From positions 186,001-250,000 of the forward strand of contig NZ_SZVW01000008.1 of the NCBI RefSeq assembly GCF_007655005.1: a DNA stretch of 64,000 bases. The letters run 5' to 3'. Below, piece after piece: positions 8,416 through 18,675 of this stretch (the first letter of the stretch is position 1; every line of letters begins with the position of its first letter). The stretch is from Streptomyces tibetensis (GTDB lineage Bacteria > Actinomycetota > Actinomycetes > Streptomycetales > Streptomycetaceae). A program made the translations under genes and the position numbers. The notes beneath the pieces are model-generated. The model did no database searches. It was not told the origin of the DNA and saw only the letters and a program-made list of their open reading frames with translations.

Positions 8416-11012
8416 CCGAACGCCGAGAACGCCCACCCCGTGGCCTGGTGCAGCGCGTCACCCGGCAGGGTGGCCCGGGCGTCGCGCAGCGCCTCCGCCA
8501 GGGACAGACCGTCGTCGAGGCCCTTGTGCAGCGCGAGCATCAGCGGCACCACCGCGGCGTCGTTCACGGGCGCGCTGCACGCCACCACCCCGGCCGTGCC
8601 GAGCGGCAGCAACGCCGTGACCAGGCCCAGCAGTTCGTCCGCGCCGACGGAGGCGAGGCGGGCGGTGTCGCAGCAGGACAGGATGATCCGGTAAGGGCTG
8701 CGGTCCAGCCGCTCGAAGTCGTGCACGACGATCGGCCCGTCGGCCATCCGCAGGGACGAGAACAGCGGACTGTCCGCACGGAACGTGCCGTGCGCCGCGA
8801 TGTGCGCCAGCGCGGCCCCGTCCAGCTCCTCCAGCACCCGCGGCACCCGCGCCTCGCCCTCCTCCAGGACCGTCGCACAGCCGTACCGGCCCGCCAGCTC
8901 GGGCACCTCCGCACCGCCCGTCGCCAGACCCGGGCCGCGCACCAGCACATGACGGCCGTCCGGCGGCGGCGCGGTCTGCCGGGCCCGCAGCCAACTGCCC
9001 GCCGAAGGCGACACGCTGAGCACCCGCTCCCGCAGGGACGGCAGCAGCGCCCACGGCACCCGGTGCAGCCGTCCCGGCGGCACGATCACCACCGGGCCGC
9101 CGCCCAACTGTGCCACGGCCGGCCCCAGAAGCAGCTCCTCCAGCCGCCGGCCCGCCGCCTCCACCACCGGGAGCCGGGCCTCCGCCCCGGGGTGGGCCAG
9201 CCGCCGCAGCCCGGCCTGCACATGCTCGGCCTCGCTCTCCGCGTGGGCGAGCAGACCGGCCTCGAACCGGCGCACCCGCCCCCGTCCGCACAGCAGCACC
9301 TGCACCCGTCCGTCCAGCACGGCGAGCTCCACCATCAGGGCCTCGTCACCCAGCTCCTCCACCAGCCGGCGGACGTCGAACCGGTCTTCGCCGCCGGGGG
9401 CCTCGCCCCGCATGTGCAGGGTCCGGGAGCGGATCTCCCGCTCCAGGCGCCGTTGTTCGCGCTCCAGCGCCACAACCGGCCGGCCCTCCATCCGGGCGGC
9501 CTCCGCACGCGAGGCGATCTCGCGGAAGGCGGTCATGCCGCTGAGCAGTTCCGGGTCGGCGGGCGGCCGGGTAGGCGGGGTGGACAGCACGGTGGCCCGC
9601 CAGCGCTCGCTCCACACCAGCAGCCGCCGCGGCCCGCCGGAGACCAGACTGGCCCGCTGCGCCAGCGCCGCCAGTTCCGCGCCCTGTTCGGTGGCCCGGG
9701 CCCGCAGCTCCGAGGCGCCCAGCGTCATCCGGTGGTCGTCCAGCACGTCCAGGCCCCGACGGCAGGCCTGCAGCACGCCCCGGGCAGATCCGGCGAGCTG
9801 CGCCCGCAGCGCCTGCGCCGCCCAGCCCGTCACCCGCGCCAGCGGCGGACCGCTGCGGCGGCTGCGCGCGGCCACGGCCAAGTGCCGTTCAGCGTCCGCG
9901 GTCCAGCCCAGATCCAGCGCGATCCGGCCCGCGAGCAGCGATGCCTCCGGCGCGGCCGGGGCGCCGAAGGACGCCAGCGTCCCGGCCACCGCGGCGGCGT
10001 CGGCGACCAGCCGCCCCGAGCCGCGCCCGGCCGCGTACCGCGCCTCGATCAGCACCAGCCGGGCGTGCGCCTCCCACCAGGAGCGCCGCTGCCCCGCGAA
10101 CAGCCGTACCGCGAGGGCGGCGCGGGCGATCGCCGTGTGTGGGTCGCCCGCCGACCGGGCGGCCCGCGCGGCGGCCAGCAGCAGCTCCGCCTTGCGGGTG
10201 GACTGCCCTCCGATCCCCTCCAGCCTCCCGGTCGCCGCGTCCGCCTCGGCCAGCGCCTCCGGTGCGAGACCGGCCGCCATCAGCACCTCGCAGCGCCGGA
10301 TGTTCAGCATGAACGTCGGCGTGCCGAGCCGCGCGTAGCGTTCCTCCGCCTCGTCCAGCAGCCGCAGTGCCGCCGGCACGTCCCCCGACCGGAACGCGGC
10401 CAGGCCCCGGCTCTCCACCGCGTCCGCCTTGTCGTGCTCCTGGCCGGTGGTGTCCCACAGCGCCTCCGCCGCGGTGAAGTCCGCCTCGGCCCGCTCCACC
10501 GACCCCAGCGCAAGGTGCACGGTGGCCCGCAGGGTCAGCGCCCGCGCCGTCCAGATCACGTCGTCCGCCTGCCGCAGCACGGGCACCGCCCGGCGGACGT
10601 CCTCCAGCGCCTCGCGATGGTGGCCGAGCACCCACCAGACATACGCCCGCCGGTACAGCACCCGCGCCCTGGTGTGCCCGCCGCCCCGCGCCGCGCCCCG
10701 CTCGAACGCGGCCAGGCCCTCCCGGGTGCGGCCCGCGTGCACCAGCGCCACGCCCAGTGTGGCCAGCACGTCCGCCTCCCGGTCGGCCGAGTCGGCGCGC
10801 GCGGCGTACGCCCGGGCCCGCCGCAGATGGTGCAGCGCGAGCCGCAGGTCGCCGAAGTCCCGCTGCCAGATGCCGATCACCTGGTGGGCCACGGAGGCGT
10901 CCAGCGGGGAGGCGTCGGCGTCGAGCAGGGCCCGGGCCCTCGCGAGAGCCTCGCCCGGGTCGGCGAACACCATCGGCAGCAGTTCCGTCACCGCGTCGCT
11001 TCCCGCTGTCAC
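8406..11012 (-). CDS. TPR-CHAT caspase-like protease
   Basis: This protein of about 868 residues has an N-terminal array of TPR-like helical repeats (about residues 1-430), a linker with coiled-coil character, and a C-terminal CHAT domain. CHAT domains are caspase-fold cysteine peptidases. The expected dyad is visible: His741 in AHIAAHG, and Cys780/Cys781 in ILSCCDT. The TPR part should bind a partner or trigger and the CHAT part should cleave a protein. There is no signal peptide, so it acts in the cytosol. The start is uncertain: GTG 11012 lies directly on a GAGGA site, while GTG 10991 has a weak GGGAAG at good spacing. It is divergent from a subtilisin-like peptidase, sigma factor and acidic protein, which suggests a proteolysis-controlled transcription circuit. 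Confidence 0.88.
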   Translation of the reverse strand: MTAGSDAVTELLPMVFADPGEALARARALLDADASPLDASVAHQVIGIWQRDFGDLRLALHHLRRARAYAARADSADREADVLATLGVALVHAGRTREGLAAFERGAARGGGHTRARVLYRRAYVWWVLGHHREALEDVRRAVPVLRQADDVIWTARALTLRATVHLALGSVERAEADFTAAEALWDTTGQEHDKADAVESRGLAAFRSGDVPAALRLLDEAEERYARLGTPTFMLNIRRCEVLMAAGLAPEALAEADAATGRLEGIGGQSTRKAELLLAAARAARSAGDPHTAIARAALAVRLFAGQRRSWWEAHARLVLIEARYAAGRGSGRLVADAAAVAGTLASFGAPAAPEASLLAGRIALDLGWTADAERHLAVAARSRRSGPPLARVTGWAAQALRAQLAGSARGVLQACRRGLDVLDDHRMTLGASELRARATEQGAELAALAQRASLVSGGPRRLLVWSERWRATVLSTPPTRPPADPELLSGMTAFREIASRAEAARMEGRPVVALEREQRRLEREIRSRTLHMRGEAPGGEDRFDVRRLVEELGDEALMVELAVLDGRVQVLLCGRGRVRRFEAGLLAHAESEAEHVQAGLRRLAHPGAEARLPVVEAAGRRLEELLLGPAVAQLGGGPVVIVPPGRLHRVPWALLPSLRERVLSVSPSAGSWLRARQTAPPPDGRHVLVRGPGLATGGAEVPELAGRYGCATVLEEGEARVPRVLEELDGAALAHIAAHGTFRADSPLFSSLRMADGPIVVHDFERLDRSPYRIILSCCDTARLASVGADELLGLVTALLPLGTAGVVACSAPVNDAAVVPLMLALHKGLDDGLSLAEALRDARATLPGDALHQATGWAFSAFGAA

Positions 11013-11143
11013 TCCTCGGATGGTAGTGGTCCGGCAGCGCCCCACACAGGTGTGGAGCTGTATCAAGCGGCGGCCCGGCGGCTCTCTTTGACGACCGCTC
11101 AGCTGCACCGGCCGATGCCGTCGCACCAACGGGAGGACCCGCC
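11013..11143. promoter_or_regulatory. Divergent promoter region of the CHAT and S8 peptidase genes
   Basis: These 131 bp separate the divergent CHAT and peptidase starts and must contain both promoters. A TTGACG hexamer near 11088 could be a -35 element toward the peptidase. No clear palindrome was seen. Confidence 0.4.
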
Positions 11144-12574
11144 ATGGCACCTCAGCGATTCCACGAGCAGTTCGACCATATCCAGCGCTCGATGCCGGAC
11201 GTCCCCCTGGCGATGGGCCCGGACGACTCGGCGGAGTTCATGTACGAGAAGGGCGTGGTCCTCGTCCGCGACGGCGAGGAGGCCCGGATCGTCGAGGACA
11301 CGGTGCGGGCGCACTTCACGGCGGCACCCGACCTCGACCAGGAGCAGGTCCGCCGCGCGGGCTCGCGGACCAACCGCAGCGGCATCACCCGTATCCGCGT
11401 CGGCGACCCGGGCGAGGGCGGCCGGGACGCCGACCGCACCGTCGCCCACGCCCTGCGCTCCGTACGGGAGCACGAGTCCCGGGCCGGGCACCGGATGGTC
11501 GCCCGCAACCACGTGGTGCACATCGCGGTCAACGCCTGCCCCGGCGACGAACCCGTCCCCGCCCCGCTCAGCGAGCCCCCGAACCCGGCCGCCGCGGACA
11601 CCCCCCACGACCCGGACACCGCCGTCGGTGTCCTCGTCGTCGACACCGGCCTCGTGCACGACTACCGCTCCTGCGGCCTGCTCGCCCACACCGGCGGCGA
11701 CGCCCAGCTCCAGGAGTGCGACGACCAGGGGATCCTGCGGCAGTACGTCGGCCACGGCACGTTCATCGCCGGCCTCGTCGCGGCCGTCGCGCCCAACACC
11801 GACATCACCGTGCGCGGCACCCTCAACGACGCAGGCGCCGTCCTGGAGTCCGAGTTCGGCGAGAAGCTCTTCGAGGCCGTCGACGCGAGCGGCTGGCCCG
11901 ACGTCCTCAGCCTCTCCGCCGGCACCGCCAACGGCCGCACCGACGGACTGCTCGGCGTCGAGAACTTCATGCGGGAACTGCGCGAGCAGCGCACCCTGCT
12001 GGTCGCCGCCGCCGGCAACAACGCCGGCGCCGCGCCCTTCTGGCCCGCCGCCTACGCCGATCTGCCCGGGTGGGAGGACTCCGTACTGTCGGTCGGCGCC
12101 CTGCGCAGCGACGGCGAGTTCGGCGCCTGCTTCACCAACCACGGACCCTGGGTGAAGGTCTACGCCCCCGGAGAGCGCCTCATCAGCGCCCTCACCGGCT
12201 TCGACGCGCCCGTTCCGTACGTGTACCAGCACTCCACGTACAACGCCTGCCGCTACGGCTTCTCCTACGGCTGCACCTGCCGGCACCCCCGTCACAGCGG
12301 TGCGCTGAGCGACGAGACTCACGCCGCCAAGCCGGACCAGGTGATGTTCGAGGGGTACGCGCAGTGGAGCGGCACCTCCTTCGCCACCCCCGTCACCGCG
12401 GGCCTGGTGGCCGCCCACATGACGGCGCACAAGGAGACCGACCCACGCGCGGCCCGGCAGCAACTCCTCGCCTCGAACGTGGAGTTCGCGGAAGTACGGG
12501 GCGCGCACGTCCCGGCGCTTCGCCCCCCCACCTGGCGCGCGGTCCCGGTCGTGCGCCTCGGCCCCGGGCTGTGA
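11144..12574 (+). CDS. Cytosolic S8 (subtilisin-like) serine peptidase
   Basis: This 476-residue peptidase has the complete S8 triad: Asp167 in VLVVDTG, His204 in GHGTFIAG and Ser412 in GTSFATP, plus the oxyanion Asn292 in AAAGNN. The ATG at 11144 follows GGGAGG at good spacing. The N-terminus has no signal peptide, and residues 1-160 form an acidic region resembling a peptidase-associated regulatory domain, so it is probably intracellular. Between the Asn and Ser motifs is an insertion at about 362-383 with three Cys and several His residues, unusual for subtilases and possibly metal-binding. It heads a plus-strand unit with a sigma factor and an acidic protein. Substrate unknown; sigma or anti-sigma factors are plausible. 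Confidence 0.92.
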   Translation: MAPQRFHEQFDHIQRSMPDVPLAMGPDDSAEFMYEKGVVLVRDGEEARIVEDTVRAHFTAAPDLDQEQVRRAGSRTNRSGITRIRVGDPGEGGRDADRTVAHALRSVREHESRAGHRMVARNHVVHIAVNACPGDEPVPAPLSEPPNPAAADTPHDPDTAVGVLVVDTGLVHDYRSCGLLAHTGGDAQLQECDDQGILRQYVGHGTFIAGLVAAVAPNTDITVRGTLNDAGAVLESEFGEKLFEAVDASGWPDVLSLSAGTANGRTDGLLGVENFMRELREQRTLLVAAAGNNAGAAPFWPAAYADLPGWEDSVLSVGALRSDGEFGACFTNHGPWVKVYAPGERLISALTGFDAPVPYVYQHSTYNACRYGFSYGCTCRHPRHSGALSDETHAAKPDQVMFEGYAQWSGTSFATPVTAGLVAAHMTAHKETDPRAARQQLLASNVEFAEVRGAHVPALRPPTWRAVPVVRLGPGL

Positions 12575-12636
12575 CGGCCGGGGCCGCCCCCTCCACGGCG
12601 TACGATGACCTGCCGTACACGAGGGGTGGGGCTGCC

Positions 12637-13212
12637 GTGGACCGTACTGATGCCGGCGCGCTCGTCCAGGCGGCCGCCGACGGCGACGCGGCGGCCTGGA
12701 AGGCGCTCGTGGAGGGGCTGAGCCCCCTGGTGTGGTCCGTCGTCCGGGCTCACCGGCTCTCCGACGCCGACGCCCACGAGGTGTACCAGACGGCCTGGTT
12801 CCGCTTCGCTCAGCACCTCGGGCGGATCCGTGAGCCCGGCAAGGCGGGCGCGTGGCTGGCGAGCACCACGCGCCACGAGTGTCTGAAGGTCATCCGCAGT
12901 GCGCAGCGACTGACCCTGACGGACGATCCGCGGCTGCTGGACCGGGCCAGTGAGGACGGTACGCCGGAACAGTCGCTGCTCGACTCCGAGGAGGCCGCCG
13001 CGCAGAGCGAACGCGTGCGGCGGCTGTGGCAGGAGTTCGAGGAACTGGGCGAGCGGTGCAGGCAGTTGCTGCGCGTGCTGATGGCCACGCCGCCGCCCAG
13101 CTACCACGACGTGTCCGCCGCGCTGGGGATCGCGGTGGGCAGCATCGGACCGCTGCGCCAGCGCTGTCTGCGGCGTCTGCGGGCCCGACTCGAGGCACGG
13201 GGGGCGATGTGA
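12637..13212 (+). CDS. ECF-like RNA polymerase sigma factor
   Basis: This 191-residue protein has the two-domain layout of group 4 sigma factors. Region 2 lies at about residues 10-85, with DAHEVYQTAWFRF as the core-binding helix. Region 4 lies at about 130-185, with a helix-turn-helix around SYHDVSAALGIAVGSIGPLRQRC. The GTG at 12637 has a G-rich ribosome site. A longer version from the GTG at 12571, overlapping the peptidase stop, is open and possible. The stop overlaps the next start by four bases (GTGA), so the next protein is probably a functional partner. The linkage to CHAT and S8 peptidases suggests activation by proteolysis. Confidence 0.88.
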   Translation: MDRTDAGALVQAAADGDAAAWKALVEGLSPLVWSVVRAHRLSDADAHEVYQTAWFRFAQHLGRIREPGKAGAWLASTTRHECLKVIRSAQRLTLTDDPRLLDRASEDGTPEQSLLDSEEAAAQSERVRRLWQEFEELGERCRQLLRVLMATPPPSYHDVSAALGIAVGSIGPLRQRCLRRLRARLEARGAM

Positions 13213-13697
13213 GCGACCGACACGACGACGACCTCTTCGGTGAAGAGGACTTCGACGACCGGGAGTTCGACGACGAACTCCTGGAGGAGGAGCTGCGGCG
13301 GGCCGCGGCCGTCCTCGACGCGGTACCGGCGGAGCTCCAGCAGATCGCCCTCGACGCCTACGCGTTGCACGACCTGGAGGCGCGTGTGGCCGAGCTGACC
13401 TTCGACTCGCTCGTCGATGCCCTGCCGGTCCGGGGTGTCACCGACGTACCCCGGATGCTGACCTTCCAGGCGGGCGAGGTGACCGTCGACGTCGAGGTGA
13501 CCGCGCAGGGACTCCTTGGACAGGTGCTGCCGCCCCGGTCGGCCCGGATCGAGATCCTCGGCGGGCCACGGCCCGGCTCCCCGCTCACCTCCGACGACCT
13601 GGGCCGCTTCACCGCGGACGTGCCGCTGTCCGGCCCGTTCGCCCTGCGGCTGCGCACCGGCGGGGACGTGGTGGTGACGGAGTGGCTGCGGGCGTAG
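13209..13697 (+). CDS. Acidic sigma-factor partner protein, possible anti-sigma factor
   Basis: This soluble protein of 162 residues is translationally coupled to the sigma gene. The first 35 residues are extremely acidic (runs of Asp and Glu). A short helical segment with ALDAYALHDLEARVAEL follows, then a beta-rich C-terminal half (about 75-162). The ALDAYAL...AELTFDS pattern recurs in proteins encoded next to actinobacterial ECF sigma genes, from memory. No zinc anti-sigma motif and no membrane helix are present. It may hold the sigma factor or be the substrate of the neighbouring peptidases. That is inference from position and charge only. Confidence 0.7.
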   Translation: MSDRHDDDLFGEEDFDDREFDDELLEEELRRAAAVLDAVPAELQQIALDAYALHDLEARVAELTFDSLVDALPVRGVTDVPRMLTFQAGEVTVDVEVTAQGLLGQVLPPRSARIEILGGPRPGSPLTSDDLGRFTADVPLSGPFALRLRTGGDVVVTEWLRA

Positions 13698-13716
13698 CCG
13701 CCCGGTGTGAGCCTGT

Positions 13717-14505
13717 TCAGCGGGACACGGCGTCGACCAGCCCGGCCAGTGCGGCGGCGAGCCGCTCCAGGCCGGGTCCGGCGGGACCGCCCGGCTCGGC
13801 CATGTACGTGTCCCGCCGGATCTCCACCATGAGCGCGCTCACCTCGGGCCGCTTCGCGTAGAACTCCAGCGGGACGTAGGCCCCGCCGAACGGGGTGTCG
13901 AGCTGCGTCTCCCCGAACGCCTCCCGGGCCGCGTCCAGCAGCGCGGGAGGCGTGTGGAAGGAGTCGGTGCCGAGGCAGACCGGCGGGCGCGAACCCTCCC
14001 CGTGCAGTTCGTACGGCAGCCTCCGGCTCGGGTAGGAGTGCACGTCGATGATCACGGCCCGCCCGGTGGACTCCAGCCGGTCCGCCACGGCCTCGGTCAT
14101 CGCCCGCGCGTAGGGCAGGAAGTACCGTTCGACGAGCGGCCCGGCATCGACGCCCTCGGGCCGCAGCGCGTCGCCGTGCGTGGTCCGCGTGTAGACCGCC
14201 CCCATCCCGACGGCGAGCATCTCCTCCCGCTCGTCCGGAAACCGCTCCGGATCGACGACCAGCCGCGACAGCCGATTGACGAACCGCCACGGTGTGACGC
14301 CCGCCAGCCCGGCCGCCACCTCGGCGATCCGGTCCGTGTGCGCGTCCGTGATGAGGTCCAGCTCCCGCGCCGTCTCCTCGTCGCCGAGCAGGATCCCCGC
14401 ACGCACGGCGTCCGGTATCTCCCGCGCGGAGTGCGGCACATGGAGGATCACGGGCGAGGGCCCGTCACCCGGCAGCAGCTCGAAGGAGTCCGAGGCGTCG
14501 ATCAC
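13717..14505 (-). CDS. N-formylglutamate amidohydrolase family protein
   Basis: This 262-residue enzyme carries the family's landmarks: HVPHSAREIP near the N-terminus, an Asp-Ala-His-Thr-Asp-Arg motif, and VIIDVHSYP in the second half. Together these supply the metal and catalytic residues of HutG/FGase enzymes, which hydrolyse N-formyl-L-glutamate to formate and glutamate. The GTG at 14505 has GGAG at suitable spacing; frames further upstream look non-coding. No hut genes are adjacent, so the real substrate may be another N-formyl or N-acyl amino acid. Cytosolic. It is a single gene converging on the sigma operon. Confidence 0.85.
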   Translation of the reverse strand: MIDASDSFELLPGDGPSPVILHVPHSAREIPDAVRAGILLGDEETARELDLITDAHTDRIAEVAAGLAGVTPWRFVNRLSRLVVDPERFPDEREEMLAVGMGAVYTRTTHGDALRPEGVDAGPLVERYFLPYARAMTEAVADRLESTGRAVIIDVHSYPSRRLPYELHGEGSRPPVCLGTDSFHTPPALLDAAREAFGETQLDTPFGGAYVPLEFYAKRPEVSALMVEIRRDTYMAEPGGPAGPGLERLAAALAGLVDAVSR

Positions 14506-14588
14506 GAGGCGGCTCCAGGGGGCGTTGTTCCAGCGGTGTCCGAAGAGATCAAGGTGCCACACGAGGCCGGGGTGAGGACCGCACATGG

Positions 14589-14626
14589 CTCCGCCCCGGC
14601 CGGGCGTCGTGCCGGCCGGGGCGGAG
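14589..14626. terminator. Terminator downstream of icd
   Basis: CTCCGCCCCGGCCGG at 14589-14603 pairs perfectly with CCGGCCGGGGCGGAG at 14612-14626 over 8 bases. The 15-bp stem lies 25 bp beyond the stop codon of the minus-strand isocitrate dehydrogenase gene. Confidence 0.85.
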
Positions 14627-14651
14627 GGGGTGGCCCATCGGGCCCGGGGCG

Positions 14652-17003
<2,352 letters not shown>

Positions 17004-17058
17004 TCACTCCAAGCCACGGCCGGATCTGACCACCCGGCCGTCCGAGCGAAAGCGGACC

Positions 17059-18603
17059 ATGAGATATCGCACCAGAGTGACGGCCCCGGCGGTTGCCCTT
17101 CTCGGCACGGCGGCGGCACTGACCACGGGGATCCCGGCCCAGGCGGCCCCGGGCACCGGCGCCACCCCCGGCGCCGAGACCCTCGGCGACTCCGTCTACC
17201 CCGCCCTCGGCAACGGCGGATACCGCGTCTCGGCCTACCACCTCGACTTCGCCTACGACGCCACGACCAAGCTCGTCGAGGCCACCACGACTCTGACCCT
17301 CTGCACCACCCAGGCCCTGAGCCGCTTCTCCCTGGACGCGCGCGGCCTGGACATACGCTCCGTGCGGGTCGACGGCCGCCCGGCCGCCTTCGAGCAGGTG
17401 GCCGAGAAGCTGCGGATCACCCCCGCCCGTCCGCTCGCGGCGAAGGCCCGGGCCACGGTGTGCGTGGCCTACGGCGCCGACCCGCGCCGGACCCCGCCGC
17501 CCGCCGGCGGCTGGGTGGCCACCCCGGACGGGTTCGCGGTGTGCGGCCAGCCGGACCTGGCACACACCGTCTTCCCCTGCAACGACCACCCCTCCGACAA
17601 GGCCGACTTCACCTTCCGGCTCACCGTGCCCGCCGGGCTGCGGGGCGTCGCCAGCGGCCGGCTGGTGCGCACCGAGCAGCTGTCCGGCGACCGGACCGCC
17701 TATACCTACCGCTCCCGGTCGCCGATCGCCACCGAGGTGGTGCAGATCACCGTCGGCGACTATGTGATCAAGGACCGGCAGGGCCCGCACGGCCTGCCGC
17801 TGCGCGACGTCGTCCCCGTCGCCCGGGCCGCCGCCCTGGAACCGGCCCTGGCGCTCACACCGGCCCTGGTGTCATGGGTCGAGCAGCGGCTCGGCGCGTA
17901 CCCCTTCGAGACGTACGGCCTGCTGCCCTGCAACAACGACGCCTCGGACGCCTTTGACTTCACCGGCCTGGAGACCCAGACGCTCACGCTCTACAAGCCG
18001 AACTACCTCCTCCAGGAGGAGAGCAAGATCGGCTCGCACATGATGCACGAGCTGGTCCACTCCTACTTCGGCAACAGCGTCACCCCCGCCACCTGGGCCG
18101 ACCTGTGGCTGAACGAGGGCCACGCCGACTTCTACGGCCTGCTTTACCGCTACGAGCGCGGCTGGGCCGATTCGCTTGGCATGACCACGCTGGAAGCGCG
18201 CATGAAGTACACCTACGCCCTGGGCGACCAGTGGCGTCGCGACTCCGGGCCGGTGGCGGCGCCCAACGCGGCCAACCTGTTCGACGGCCAGCGCTACGTG
18301 GGCGGCGTGCTCGTGCTCTACGCGCTGCGGCAGCAGGTCGGCGAGGCGGCCTTCACGGCCCTGGAGCGCACGTTCCTCGAGCGGTACCGCGACTCCACCG
18401 CCTCCACCGAGGACTACATCGCCGTCGCCTCGGAGGTCTCCGGTCAGGACCTCGGCGGCTTCCTGCGGGACTGGCTGTACGGCACCAAGACGCCGCGGAT
18501 GCCGGGGCACCCGGACTGGACCGTCACGCCGGTGAAGGCGTCCCTCTCGGCGCCGCGCGACCGGAGGGACAGCCACCACCACGAGAACTCCGCGACGCTG
18601 TAA
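17059..18603 (+). CDS. Secreted M1 family zinc metallopeptidase
   Basis: This 514-residue protein begins with a Sec signal peptide (MRYRTRV, a hydrophobic core, then IPAQA before APG), so it is exported. It has an N-terminal beta-domain of the aminopeptidase N type. The catalytic HELVHS motif (HExxH) lies near residue 330, with the third zinc ligand in NEGHAD about 18 residues later. A GAMEN-like exopeptidase motif is replaced by LETQTLTLY, so specificity may differ from true aminopeptidase N. There are several Cys residues, consistent with an extracellular protein. It is monocistronic and likely digests extracellular peptides. Confidence 0.9.
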   Translation: MRYRTRVTAPAVALLGTAAALTTGIPAQAAPGTGATPGAETLGDSVYPALGNGGYRVSAYHLDFAYDATTKLVEATTTLTLCTTQALSRFSLDARGLDIRSVRVDGRPAAFEQVAEKLRITPARPLAAKARATVCVAYGADPRRTPPPAGGWVATPDGFAVCGQPDLAHTVFPCNDHPSDKADFTFRLTVPAGLRGVASGRLVRTEQLSGDRTAYTYRSRSPIATEVVQITVGDYVIKDRQGPHGLPLRDVVPVARAAALEPALALTPALVSWVEQRLGAYPFETYGLLPCNNDASDAFDFTGLETQTLTLYKPNYLLQEESKIGSHMMHELVHSYFGNSVTPATWADLWLNEGHADFYGLLYRYERGWADSLGMTTLEARMKYTYALGDQWRRDSGPVAAPNAANLFDGQRYVGGVLVLYALRQQVGEAAFTALERTFLERYRDSTASTEDYIAVASEVSGQDLGGFLRDWLYGTKTPRMPGHPDWTVTPVKASLSAPRDRRDSHHHENSATL

Positions 18604-18607
18604 CGAA

Positions 18608-18664
18608 CCCGGGCGCCTCGGCCGAGCCCGGGCGCCTCGGCCGAGCCCGGGCGCCTCGGCCGAG
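18608..18664. repeat. Three perfect 19-bp tandem repeats, each with a palindrome
   Basis: The unit cccgggcgcctcggccgag occurs three times in a row directly after the M1 peptidase stop, followed by a partial fourth copy. Each unit contains the perfect palindrome CTCGGCCGAG, so the array can fold into alternative hairpins. It lies between converging genes (M1 peptidase and MscS) and may act as a terminator. Confidence 0.8.
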
Positions 18665-18675
18665 CCCGCGCGCCC

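Noticed and set aside
8448-12155. A 1235-codon plus-strand open frame across the CHAT and peptidase genes
   Set aside because: Antisense to the CHAT protease and out of frame with the S8 peptidase, both of which have intact catalytic motifs.
12571-12636. Upstream GTG start for the sigma factor
   Set aside because: The frame is open and overlaps the peptidase stop, but the added 22 residues are low-complexity and the GTG at 12637 has the better ribosome site. Kept as an alternative only.
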